Below, one piece after another: positions 47,504-58,071 of a stretch of 64,000 nt of DNA. Positions within the stretch are counted from its first letter, which is position 1; each line of letters begins with the position of its first letter. The notes under the pieces are model-generated. The model saw nothing but the letters and a program-made list of their open reading frames with translations. It ran no database searches and was not told where the DNA came from. The stretch is taken from positions 91,007,943 to 91,071,942 of the forward strand of contig CM071936.1 of NCBI GenBank assembly GCA_016081115.2, in the 5' to 3' direction. Both the position numbers and the translations under genes were made by a program. The stretch is from Rehmannia glutinosa (Eukaryota; Streptophyta; Magnoliopsida; Lamiales; Orobanchaceae).

Positions 47504-49007
47504 TCATTTGCATAGTGTCCATTTTTACCACAATAAAAACAAGTAATAACATTAAGACTACTAGCACATATGAAAGCCGGACCTTGGTCATTTTTCTTAG
47601 AAACATTTTGAAAATGTTTGTAACCAAGTCCTAATTTTGAATGTTCACTTCTTTGCGCATCAAGAATTTTTTTGACTTTGTCCGTACTTAAATTAAAATG
47701 ATGCACATCCTTTTTCAAATTTTTATTCTCTTTTGTGAGCATTTGTTTTTCGGAATCAAGAGTGTGCATTTTAGTAAGAGTAATAGAATGAGCACGATCA
47801 AGAGATTCATAAAAAGTAAATAATTTTTCTTTTTCCAATTTGAGCTCTTTAAACTCCTTTTCCAAAAGTTTGTAGTTGCAAATCATATTTCTAAATTCAT
47901 TTTGCAATTCATCATAATCACATTGTAATTCATCAACTAAAGACGAAGATGAAGAATTAGAGCGTACCTCATTGTTTTCATCGTCTATGGCCGTGAGACC
48001 ATGTTCGACTTCTTCTTCCTCATCGGATGTGACAAGGAGCTCATCACATGTTTTTGCTTCCGCATTTAGAGCTTTCTTCTTGGGAAAAGGATTTTTCTTC
48101 GTTTGCTCCTCCTCCGCTAATTTTGGGTAATCGGCTATGTAGTGCCCGGGTTTCCTGCATTTGAAGCACGAGCTGTCTCTCGACTTTCTTGCCTTATTTT
48201 TATTTACAAACTTGGCAAATTTCCGAACATGAGTGGCCGTCTCCTCATCATCTTCATCACTAGCATAATATGAATTATTAGAAGAAGATGTTAAGCCTTT
48301 AAGAATAATTTGCATACCCGATTAAGAGATGGATGGTTTGGAATTTTTCCTCTCTTTAAGATATACTTCATAGATGAGGAGGTTCTCAATGAGCTCGTCA
48401 AACTTGAGAGTTTTGAGATTTTGAGATTCCGTGATTGCCGTCACCTTTTCGGACCATGAACCGGGGAGAGCATTCAAGACCTTAGTCACCTTATCTTCTT
48501 CGGAGATGACTTTCCCAAGTGCCACAAGAGGATTGACTATGTTGTCAAGCCTTTCCACCATTTTTGAGATATTTTCACCATCAAACATAATGAAGTTTTC
48601 AAAGTCTTTAACAAGCATGGTTTTTCTTGCTTGTTTAACTTTATTTGTACTCTCATAAATAGTTTCCAATTTTTCCCAAACTTCATGTACGGACCTTATG
48701 CCTCTAATACGATTATACTCGGTGGCGGTAAGAGAACAATGCAAAATATTTAACGCCTTACCGTTTAGAGAAAATTAGTTCTTGTCATTATCGTTAGATT
48801 CCTTGAGGCTCTTGAGGATCGAGGTGCCATCCTCCAATTTCTTGGTTGGTTGAGCTATCCCTTCAATAACCGCATCCCATATATCGAACCCGCACCCTTG
48901 TAAAAAGCACTCCATTTGGTCTTTCCAAAAAGCATATTTGTTGGCGTCGAATAGTGGTGGCTTGTTGGTGGAGGTGCTGGTGGTGAGGTAGCTTTCGTTC
49001 ATAGCCA
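47461..49007 (-). pseudogene. Element C gag with two zinc knuckles
   Basis: Start codon at 49005-49007 (MAMNESYLTTSTSTNKPPLF). Segments: FDANKYAFWKDQMECFLQGC, a stop near 48,775, then IRGIRSVHEVWEKLETIYES, FENFIMFDGENISKMVERLD, NALPGSWSEKVTAITESQNL (UBN2 domain), a stop near 48,322, and the long frame 47461-48315. That frame has a first knuckle CFKCRKPGHYIADY, whose last Cys is Tyr, a Glu/Ser-rich acidic linker, a coiled coil (LQCDYDELQNEFRN, KEFKELKLEKEKLF) and an intact second knuckle CFYCGKNGHYANDC. Only two stops separate the three frames, so decay is modest. Confidence 0.9.
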
Positions 49008-49057
49008 TGGATCTTTCCTCTTCACTCGCAATGAAAAACGAGCTTGCCAAAGAGTTT

Positions 49058-49070
49058 GACTCTGATACCA
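49058..49070 (-). promoter_or_regulatory. Element C primer binding site
   Basis: Minus strand TGGTATCAGAGTC, complementary to initiator tRNA-Met, 2 nt from the LTR end. Confidence 0.92.
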
Positions 49071-49072
49071 CT

Positions 49073-49980
49073 TGTTAGTCCAAGTGGCTATGATAATCTA
49101 GAGGGGGTGAATAGATTATGCCGATTTTTGGATTTTTGCCCTCTTTTCCGAATGTAGAAATGATAACACAAATAAAGTGCGGGAAAATAAACAACAATCG
49201 ATGATTTGTAGAGGTTCAACCCACCTAGGGCCTAATCCTCTACCACCCCAGTATATCCGAAGTGAATTTCGGAAAAGAAAAAGAATTTTATTAATAGATA
49301 CCAAACTATTACACCTTCAACTTGAAGAGGACCTCACTCTTCTTACAATACCACCTATGAAGATTACCACAATCTTCTTACACCAATGAAGAGTACCACA
49401 CTCTTCAACACCTAAAATCACCCAAATGTGCTCTTACCACAAGAACACTAACAAGGATGTCTTGTTTTGGATGATTGAAAATAATTCAAGATTACAACTC
49501 AAATGAAGTATACAACTTTGAAGTGCAAGTGTAATCAAGAATCAAGCCTAGTACTCAAAATATGCAAGCGAAAGACTTAGGCTAAACACAACAAGAATAT
49601 GAAAATGAAGAACAAGAAGTTTTCTTGTGTTTGTATTGCTTGTGTTGTTGTGTCTTGTTGCTTCAATCCTTCATCTATTTATAGGAGAGGTATTGGATTT
49701 GATTTTTAGACATAAGCTTCTCCTTGGAGATTGAAATCTGTAAAAAACTGCAAATCAAATGGAGATTATAGTTGTTAGAAATCAATCCCTTAAAATCATG
49801 AAAAGTTGTCTGCTGCGCAACGGATAGTTTGCTGATAAAACCTTAGGTCAACCGGTCGACCTCTAATACAAAATTTTGAATTCTGCTGAAAAAATAGCCT
49901 GGTGGACTAGTCCAGGGGGTTGGACTATTCGACCTCTAGTTCGACCGGTCGATCCCCTTGGTGACCGGTCCACCTGCCCA
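49073..49980 (-). repeat. Element C LTR, outer end deleted
   Basis: Plus-strand start TGTTAGTCCAAGTGGC, matching the family B LTR start. A TATA box TATAAATAG (minus strand) is at 49675-49683. It contains a shortened hairpin array (49324-49465) and the CGACCGGTCGACC cluster (49,851-49,975). The expected end (ATCAAACA) and polypurine tract are missing; the GC-rich cluster runs directly into 3' untranslated sequence. Confidence 0.82.
49324..49465 (-). repeat. LTR hairpin array, element C (5 hairpins)
   Basis: Inverted repeats read on the plus strand: GAAGAG/CTCTTC with loop GACCTCA (49324-49342), GAAGATT-ACCAC-AATCTTC (49359-49377), GAAGAGT-ACCAC-ACTCTTC (49388-49406), GTGCTCTT-ACCAC-AAGAACAC with one mismatch (49428-49448), and ACAAG-GATGT-CTTGT (49451-49465). 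They lie downstream of the TATA box in the direction of transcription. Confidence 0.85.
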
Positions 49981-51050
49981 AAAAGAGTAAGTATAGAAGC
50001 AAGCAACTAAAAGCTAAAAGCTCAGCTTTTACAATTTGAGCTTGAGTTTCAAGAGCTTAGAAGCTCCCCCTGTAAAAAAGAAATCATTAGTCATATATAA
50101 AAGTCCATAATGCATCCATTGGACTATGTTTTATTCTCAACTTTTGGCTTTTTCATCCACAACTTGTAGCTTTTTTTTTTTTTTAGCGTTTTCTAGCTTC
50201 TTTGAGCTTACGAACTTATTTCTTGTTTCTCCACCTTTGGAATCATCAAAAAGATTATTAGCACGATAAAAATATCATAAAACATATCAAAGTGTGCATT
50301 TTAATCGAGTTATCGAGCTTTTGATCATAGAGCTTAAAATTCCAAATAATAAGGGAAATTTTGAGAAGAAAGTTTATAGAAGCTCATTTGATTGATAAAA
50401 CATGATCTATATAAACATATAAGACATTTGAAATCAAGAGAATAATGAAATGGATGAAATTTTCATTTAGACATTTTATCGAACACTTGGCGTGCGTAAT
50501 ATAAAAATGAAGATGTATATAACATTTGTAAACGTAATCATGCCCAAAAATTCATCACCAATCACAGTTCTATAATCATATTCCATTAATAATCAACATT
50601 CCCAACACAAGGATACAACAAATTCATCAAAATTCCAAGTAAAAACACTTTCTCAAGGGTTCAACCCAATTGAGATTAAAAGAGGAATTAAACTTACCAA
50701 TTAATCGGAGAAGTCGAGTAATATAGATGATATACTCATAATATAAGTCCAACAGTATAGAATTTATAAGAAATAAATCATTTTGAGTGAATTGTGTGTG
50801 AAACAAAAGGGTGCGAAATAGGTGAAAAACGAGTGAAATGGATGAAGTCGGGATATAACCGATTTTAATAAAAAAATTGGCTTGTTCGACCGGTTTAGGG
50901 GGGTGGTAGACCGGTCGACCCCTCTTCATCCAGTCCCTGGAGCTCTTTTTTCTTGTTTTGTCCAAATTTTAAGTTAAAAATCCGATTTTCCACCCCTAAG
51001 TTTCAAAAACGCACAAAATGCAATCATAGATCTTATTCGATATGCATTAT
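49981..51050 (-). other. Element C 3' untranslated region
   Basis: AT-rich. It matches 58,200-59,340 of element B1 in order (AGCTAAAAGCT, AATCATCAAAAAGA, ACACTTGGCG). It has no coding and carries a GC-rich GACCGGTCGACC cluster at 50,885-50,935. Confidence 0.7.
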
Positions 51051-51052
51051 GC

Positions 51053-51660
51053 CTAAACGAGCTCGAATTGATGCAAAAACTCGGCGGTTAAAGGTTTTGT
51101 AAAAATATCCGCGAGTTGATCTTGAAACGGAACGAAACACATCTCAATTTTTTGTTTGGAAACGCAATCCCGTAGAAAATGATGATGAACCTCAATATGT
51201 GTTTTTCGGTTATGATGAACCGGGTTTTGAGAAATATTTATAGCGGACATGTTATAAAAAACAATAGGAACATTTTCAAAAGAACATTTGTAATCCGCTA
51301 AGGTTTGTTTCATCCAAAGTAATTGAGTGCAACAAAAAGTCGTGGAAATGTATTCGGCTTTGACCGTTGATAAGGATAAACAATTTTGCTTTTTCAAAAA
51401 CTATGGTACGAGGCAATTGCCTAAAAATTGACATGATCCGGAGGTACTTTTGTGATCATCAGTATTTCCCGCATAGTCCGTATCACTATATCCTTTAAGA
51501 GAAAATTTTTGTTTTTTAGATAAAACAAGCCATATGAAATAGTGCCTTTCAAATATCGAAAAATTCTTTTAACGGCACTAATATGAGATTCTTTGGGATT
51601 GGTTTAAAAACAAGTGCATAGGCATACGACATGAAGAATATCGGGTCTACTTGTGGTTAA
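51053..51660 (-). pseudogene. Element C RNase H and RT tail
   Basis: SRPDILHVVCLC, KRIFRYLKGTISYGLFYLKN and then RNase H: KKQNCLSLSTVKAEYISTTF, LLWMKQTLADYKCSFENVPI and CFVPFQDQLADIFTKPLT, the standard end of copia pol. Frame changes occur near 51,400 and 51,480. Confidence 0.88.
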
Positions 51661-51666
51661 GTAAAG

Positions 51667-53160
51667 TTTTAGGTCCAGAGGGGTGTGGTGTAAGGTTTAG
51701 AAGGGGGTTGAATAAATCTTACCAACTTTTCACAATTTAGTCCTTTTTTAAATATTTCAACAGAGTTGACTCAAATCAGCTGAGTCCTTGGGGGACAGCT
51801 AGGTTGGCTTATTTCAGCAAAGTTACCCACTCAACAGACTCGACTGAGCTGTTCATAGTATAACTCAGTTGGGTCAGCTAACACTTAACTTTTTAGTTGA
51901 TTTGGTTTTTATACAACGGAAGACTTAACACCCTTGTTAATTTTAAACTTGTTTTAACACTTGTTCTTAGCAATGTTATTGTCAGCTGGGTTAGCAATAT
52001 AACTTAAACAACAGATATAAATATAAGCAGCAAAAATAAAATGTTGTAAGTAAATGACACAGGCAAATTTTATAGTGCTTCGAGGATGGGGTAATTCCTC
52101 TAATCCTCTCTTCTCCAACTCCTGGAGGAATCCACTAAGTAATAGATCATGTTATAAAGTAGTTCTCAGTCCGAGACAGCCTTTATCACCCAAATGCTTC
52201 TCCGGGACTCGAACTTCTTCACAAGGCAAAATGCTTGCTACTTCACTTGACTTCAAACCTTTGGAATTGATCACACAGCCTTCCAATGAGCTCGAATCTT
52301 CTGGTTCAATTTTGAACCTTACTACAGCTCCTTCAACCTTGGAGAGTAGACCCTTTTAGTTCTTAAAACTTTTTCCTCTTCAATTGGATGAAGTATTCTT
52401 TCCTCCACAAAGTGTGTTGGACCGAGTTCCTTCGAATTTAGGTTTGAGGAATATCTTAGTAAGCCTGAGAGAATGTTTGCAGGTTTGCTTTAATTGCTTG
52501 TTCGTTCCTGTTATTGCTCTCTTTTTCTCTCTCTTGCTTCCTCAGCCTTTTATAGTGCTCATTTGAAAATTTTCCCGTTGAAGAGATATGCTATTTTCAA
52601 ATGACACTTCTTGTTCGTTGGCTTGTCTTTTCTTGACTTGCATCTTGTGATGGTGACCTTTCCTCATATTAAATGATTCTGCAGCTTTTCAGGTCCTGAC
52701 ACAAGCTTTAGTGCTTCCCATTGGTTTATTCCTTTTGCATGTTTCCGGGACGAGGACTTTAATACATGGCAACATGGACGTATTACTATTTTAAGTAATA
52801 TCTTTGACTTCCGTGCAACAGATTAATATCAGTCGACTTGACTTGACATCTATCTTTACCCCTTTGACTTGAGTCAGCTCCATCCTTTTAGGAGCGACTC
52901 AACTGTCAGTTCAACTGGTAGACTCGACTCTTAACTAACTTGACTGTCACTTCTTCAACCTTTACTCACTGTCCCTCAGCTGGATCTCCTTCAGTCGAGT
53001 CCGTGCCTTCCATCTTAATTACACTCAGCTGACACACAATTGGGTCTTCACTTCAGTCTTCAGTTGACTTCTTGCATTTTTCAACATAGCTGAAATCACT
53101 CATTTCATGTTGTCTTATCTATTACAAAATATAAATACAAGAAAATGGGGTTGCTCAGCA
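51667..53160 (-). repeat. A2 3' LTR (SIRE-like)
   Basis: Homologous to 31211-32777. A TATA box TATAAAAGG (minus strand) is at 52546-52554. The end next to element C (TTTTAGGTCCAGAGGGG) lacks the TGTAGG start seen in A1, so a few terminal bases may be lost. GGGGTTGCTCAGCA at the other end is a likely boundary; a similar stretch recurs 75 bp further on. Confidence 0.75.
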
Positions 53161-53314
53161 CCTAGCTGTTGTGGTGAGAGTTTCCCCCTCAGCTGGCGCA
53201 CCAGCTGAGTCATGAGTAGTGGGGTTACTCAGCACCTGAGACTCGACTGTTATTCCTTTTGAGTGTCAGTCGTGGGGGCAGATATCTCAACATCTTCTGC
53301 AGGAGTTGGTTTGG

Positions 53315-55256
53315 CTAAGGTGCCCGCTTCGTCACCATCCTTAGCTTCATCGCCAATAGTTTGGTGCCATCTTTAAAGTGCAATGGGGATGTGGTGGCAG
53401 CAATGTCGACAGCCATGTTACGCACCACATCCATAACGTCAGGGACTAAGGAGATTGAGGAAGATTCTCCTGGACACTTTCGCCTTTTCTTCTCGTGCAT
53501 CTCTTTGGACTCTTTAATGGCTTGTTTAAATTTAACTTTCTTAGCTGCAGCAACAGGATCTATCTCTTCAACATCGTTGTCTCTGCTGTCAGTTGAGTCC
53601 ATGGTATGTTCTGGTACATCTGAGAAGAGATGATTGTGGGGCTTCTTTGACTCCTCAATAGCCTTGGCCTTCTCCAAGGCTCTTTGCTTTCTTCCTCCTT
53701 CCTTTCACAAAGGACAGTCATGCAGAAGTCGGGATCAAGGGCGGAGCGAAGAGATACATTACCCAGGAAGGTTAAGAGCTCCTCTTCTTCTTCTTCAATG
53801 AACTTTGGATGCTCAAATTGTTGTCGAGAATAACTCAACTTCCAACATCTCCATTCCCTCAGTCTCTCCTGGATGTCAGGATAGACAGGAGATAGCATTA
53901 TCACATCATCATCATCATCTCCTTCTTCCTGAATGGTAGCGAGTGGAGCATGTTCCTCCTCAGGTTCTCTAGCGTCTATCTGAGGGGATTGGACAGCTCT
54001 TTCCTCGGTGTGCTCAGCTGTCTCTGCTCTATGTTCTTCCACAGCTGTCTTTCGAGCAGTTGGGTCTTTGGTAGTCTGCTGATCGACATCAACAGTCTTC
54101 TCATTTTCCGTGGTGACTGCATCACCACCATCAGTTTCCTTCGACTGCTCTTCTTTGATTGCAGCAGTCTCTTTCGTAGGCTGAGTGCCAAACTCAACTT
54201 TCTCCAAATCAGACTTGTGAACAAGTCTTCGTCTCTTGGTCTTAACAAGAGGAATTTCTCCTCTTTAGTTTCTTCAGTATCTTCTGGCTCCACCATCTTT
54301 ATCTTCTTCGCTGCAGCTGGCTTACGAGGCACAACTGAGCGTTTCTTCTTCACGACCAGAGAAGGTGCAGATGTATCCTTCTTGGTCTCGGCCGCAAGGG
54401 CAGGTGTGACTTTTGATTCGGATGCAGGGGCATGTGCTTTAGTGGACTTGGCTGATGGGGCATGAGCTTTCTTGGCTACAGGGGCAGGTGTTGGCTTAGC
54501 TACATCATCTCTCTTCTTTTGAATCGTCTTAGGAGAGAGAGCTGGAGCGGTTGTAGCTGTGTCTTCCGGATTAGGATCAGCTGATTCACCATCGCTGGTG
54601 TCAACTTTTCTTGCATGTGCTTGCCTATGAGCGCCAGAAACATTGGCTTTGAACATCTTCTTGTTGACATGGAAAGGCTTTCCATGTCTCAATGCAATCC
54701 CCTTCACTTCCATAAGATGGCCAATAACCAGGCCATACCCCAACGATCCTCCAAACAGTCAATCTTCCTTAATAGTCTTTTTAATCACATTCTGGCATAT
54801 GCGGCTGAAAACGAACTCAACCCAGTTTACTTTCTTATCTTCTATAATTGCAGCCATCACCACCAGCTTAGTTCAAGACAACTGATTAAAGCTGACAAAC
54901 TTCACATCGACACACTTGGACACAATGTCCATCAATTTGTGGTAGTCTTCTTTGATCATCGCCTTCTTGGCTGTGTAGACAGCCTTCGTAGCTGACTCAG
55001 GTTTGGAAATTTCCTTCCAAGCAGCAGCTAAGTTCACATCCTTCTCAGCTATCTCATTTAATCCTTCCGTGGGCAGTTTGCATTGCTCAGCAAGGCTAGC
55101 AGCAGTAATTTTAATTGCTTTGCCATGAAAAGATGATCGAATCTCATCGTCATGAACTTCCACATTCACATAGAACATGGAAAATTCCTCCGAGTAGGTA
55201 TGGGAGAATTCCATCATATGAAGCGTCCATTTTCTTAGAAAATAACCGCTAAACAA
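53315..55256 (-). pseudogene. A2 3' ORF: Transposase_32-like domain plus Ala/Lys/Glu-rich tail
   Basis: Located after RNase H and before the 3' LTR, the env-like ORF position in SIRE elements. N-terminal domain: FSMFYVNVEVHDDEIRSSFH, KEDYHKLMDIVSKCVDVKFV, FNQLS, then a stop. After it come GYGLVIGHLMEVKGIALRHG, a long low-complexity tail rich in Ala, Pro and Lys (KKAHAPSAKSTKAHAPASES, VVPRKPAAAKKIKMVEPEDT), an acidic part (AEHTEERAVQSPQIDAREPE, EEGDDDDDVIMLSP) and KKVKFKQAIKESKEMHEKKR. Two further frameshifts near 54,210 and 53,690. I see no signal peptide or membrane segment that would support an envelope protein. Confidence 0.75.
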
Positions 55257-55849
55257 AGCAAAAAATCTTGGCTTTTAGAACTAAGATTTTAGAGCTTGCA
55301 CAGAGAGAAAACTTGCTTTGTTTGCTGAAGACGAGAGTGTTTGTGAGGGAGAGAAAGTGGGTTTTTGGTTTTTAAGGGACGTGAGAGAACGGTTTTAGAA
55401 TTTAAAAAGTTTGATCAAAATCAACAGTCAAGATTGAACCTTTGAAACCACATTAATTTTCCCGCATTAAATGTAGCATCATTTATATCCAATCATAGAC
55501 TAAATGTGTGTAGTTTTTGTTCTGACATCATAATTACGCTGCGTAATCTCCAAAAGCATTCCCCCTCGCAGAAAACGACTGCGTTTTGTCACTTAACTCA
55601 TAAATAACTCAGCTATCATCTAATATTGACTTAACTCTGCTTCTCTCTTCTCATAAGATCACTTAGCTGTCAGCTAACTCGATACAACTGAGTTCTCATC
55701 TTGGCTGTTTCACTTGGCTGGAAAATGAAACTTGCTTATTTTTATTTTTCTCTTCTTTGTCCTGCTGATTGAGTCTTCTGAGTCTGCTAACTCAGCTAAA
55801 TTAATCTTAGCTCATTCTTCAACTCTTCAAATCTTGATTCACATAAAGG
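55257..55849 (-). other. A2 spacer between RNase H and 3' ORF
   Basis: No coding recognised. It is rich in AACTCAGCT-like motifs also found in the A-family LTR. Confidence 0.55.
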
Positions 55850-56614
55850 TTTCGTGAATATATCAGCTAACTTCTTATCAGTTGAGATGTATTACAAAGT
55901 GATATCTTTCTTTTCAACATGATCCCTTGACATCAATGTGTTTTATCCTTGAGTGCAATACTGGATTCTGAGTAATTGCAATAGCACTTGTATTATCACG
56001 CATAATTGGATTTGTTTTTTCTTCAATGTCATAGTCTCTCGGTGTTGTTTCATCCAGAGGACTTGGGCACAACAGCTGCCCGCAGTTATGTACTCTGCGT
56101 CAGCTGTGGATATAGCTATTGAATCTTGTTTCTTGCTGAACCAAGAAACCAATCTATTTCAAAGCATTTGACAGGTGCCTGATGTCCTCTTCTTGTCCAC
56201 TCTACATCCAGTATAGTCTGAGTCTGATTATCCTACCAGCTTGAATCCTCCATCCTTTGGATACCATAAGCCAACTTCTTGGCATCCCTTCAAACACCTT
56301 AGGATTCTCTTAGTTAGTCATCATATGACTCTCTTTTGGTGCAGATTGAAATCTAGCACATACATCTACAACAAAGATGATGTCTGGTCTGCTTGCTATT
56401 AAATAGAGCAATGATCCAATGAGGGCTCTATATATAGTTTGATCAACAACTTTGCCATCTGCATCCATATCCATCTTGATTGAAGTATTCACAGGAATCT
56501 TTACTGATCCCTTTTCTTCCATACAAAATTTCTTCATTAAATCTCTGGTATACTTGGTTTGACTTATGAAGGTCTCATCCTTCATTTGCTTGACTTGAAG
56601 TCCTAAGAAGAAAG
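55850..56614 (-). pseudogene. A2 reverse transcriptase tail and RNase H
   Basis: RT: KDETFISQTKYTRDLMKKFC, EEKGSVKIPVNTSIKMDMDA, IYRALIGSLLYLIASRPDII, then, with frameshifts, RNase H: WFSKKQDSIAISTADAEYIT, AGSCCAQVLWMKQ. It stops at 56,614 where element B1 is inserted. Confidence 0.9.
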
Positions 56615-58051
56615 TGTAAGTCCAAGCAGCTACGATAATCTAGAGGGGGGGTGAATAGATTATCTCCATCTTTTCGATTTCGCCCTCTTTTTCAAACAAA
56701 ACAAGCCAAAACAATAATAAGGTGCGGAATGTAAACAACACATGTCGATTTATAGAGGTTCAACCCACCTAGGGCCTAATCCTCTACCATCCCAGTATAT
56801 CCGGGATGGATTTCAAAAAGAAAAAAAGATTTTATTAATTACCAAAATTAATACAACACCAACTTACAACAACACCTTGAAGAGCACCACACTCTTCTTC
56901 AACACCACCTTTGAGATTACCACAATCTCTTCTTGAAGATTACCACAATCTCCAATGGCACCTTGTGAAGATTACCACAATCTTCAACCTTGAAGAATAC
57001 CAAATTATTCAACACCTCAACAAGAAGATTACCACAATTTTCTTACACCTAACACCTAGATCACCCATGTGTGTTCTTACCACAAGAACACTCACAAGGA
57101 TATCTTGTGTTGAATGATAACCCAAAAATTCAAGATTACAACTCGATAATGAATTATACAATTGAGTGCAAGTGTAATCAAGAATAGCCTAGATCTCAAA
57201 GATGTGAAAGTGATAAGCTAGGCAAATTACAACAAGAATAATGACAATATAAGACCAAGTGTTTGCTCGAGTATTTCTTGTTGTGTTGTATTGTTATTAC
57301 TTATTGTTGTGCTTCAAATCTTCCTCTATTTATAGGAGATGATTGATCAAGCATAGGCTACTCTTGGGGATTGAAAATCTACAGAAAAATACAATTAAAA
57401 TCAAGAATATAGCTGTTAGAAATCAATCCCACATTTTAAGGAAAGTTTGTCTCATTGCCAAACGGTCGAGAATTTTCTTTGTCAAAAAATAGGCGACCGT
57501 TCGCGCATAAAATAGACGTTTGAAAAATACACAACAAAATAACACAGGCGGCCAGGCCGACGTAGGCCTCGACCGGTCGACGTCCACCCCAACCGGTCCC
57601 CCTCATGGATTTTCAAAGAGCAATTGTTCTGTTTCAATTTTTGCTCCCAGGTACCGGTTGACGTGGGGTCGACCGGTCGATGTCACCGGTCGATGCCCTG
57701 GACGACCGATCGACCTGGCCAATTTCCCTTTTGTCTCATTTTTGTTCCAAAATTCATCTTCAGGTACGGGTTGCCCTCTACGGCGACCGGTTGACCTCGA
57801 GACAGAAGTGTTGTCCGATTTTTGTTGAAAATAAAACTCAAGAAATACTCCGAAAATTTAGTAAAAACATTTTAAACCAATCGGGAGTATTTAGACAACA
57901 TTTAGGAATTTTGTTTTGAAGTAAAAACTTATAAACATAAAATCATTAAAATCATTTTAAATCATTTAGGAGTATTTAGACAACAATTAAAAACATTGTT
58001 TTGGTGTAAAAACAAAATCATCAAAATCATGATCAAACCATTTATCAAACA
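56615..58051 (-). repeat. B1 3' LTR
   Basis: 1,437 bp, plus-strand ends TGTAAGTCCAAGC...ATCAAACA. A TATA box TATAAATAG (minus strand) is at 57326-57334. The hairpin array is at 56879-57109 and the GC-rich CGACCGGTCGA cluster at 57,545-57,795. It is adjacent to polypurine tract 58052-58071. Confidence 0.95.
56879..57109 (-). repeat. LTR hairpin array, B1 3' LTR (8 hairpins)
   Basis: Same order as in 62966-63196. Two stems have lost a pair: one reads GAAGAAT/ATTATTC and another GAAGATT/AATTTTC. The other stems are unchanged. Confidence 0.88.
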
Positions 58052-58071
58052 ATCTCCCCCTTTTTGATGAT
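58052..58071 (-). promoter_or_regulatory. B1 polypurine tract
   Basis: Minus strand ATCATCAAAAAGGGGGAGAT directly before the LTR start TGTTTGATAAATGG. This is the expected plus-strand priming site and shows the LTR at 56615-58051 is the 3' one. Confidence 0.92.

Larger units (their letters stand above)
47039..51666 (-). mobile_element. Copia element C (family close to B), rearranged
   Basis: Minus strand. From low to high coordinate: pre-integrase and protease (47,039-47,503), gag (47,461-49,007), primer site (49,058-49,070), an LTR lacking its outer end (49,073 to about 49,980), a 3' untranslated stretch (to 51,050) and an RNase H/RT tail (51,053-51,660). One LTR thus serves as the 5' LTR of a gag-containing half and the 3' LTR of an RNase H-containing half, as in a tandem array trimmed at both ends. 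Confidence 0.75.
51667..56614 (-). mobile_element. SIRE-like copia element A2, interrupted by B1
   Basis: Minus strand. 3' LTR (51,667-53,160), a long 3' ORF (53,315-55,256), a non-coding gap, RNase H and RT (55,850-56,614). The RT is cut at FFLGLQV by insertion of element B1 at 56,615; the upstream part of A2 must lie beyond the window. It has the same family organisation as A1. Confidence 0.85.

Noticed and set aside
53315..55256. Envelope glycoprotein of an infectious-type retroelement
   Set aside because: Position fits, but there is no signal peptide, membrane anchor or cysteine pattern; sequence is Ala/Lys/Glu-rich with a Transposase_32-like head.
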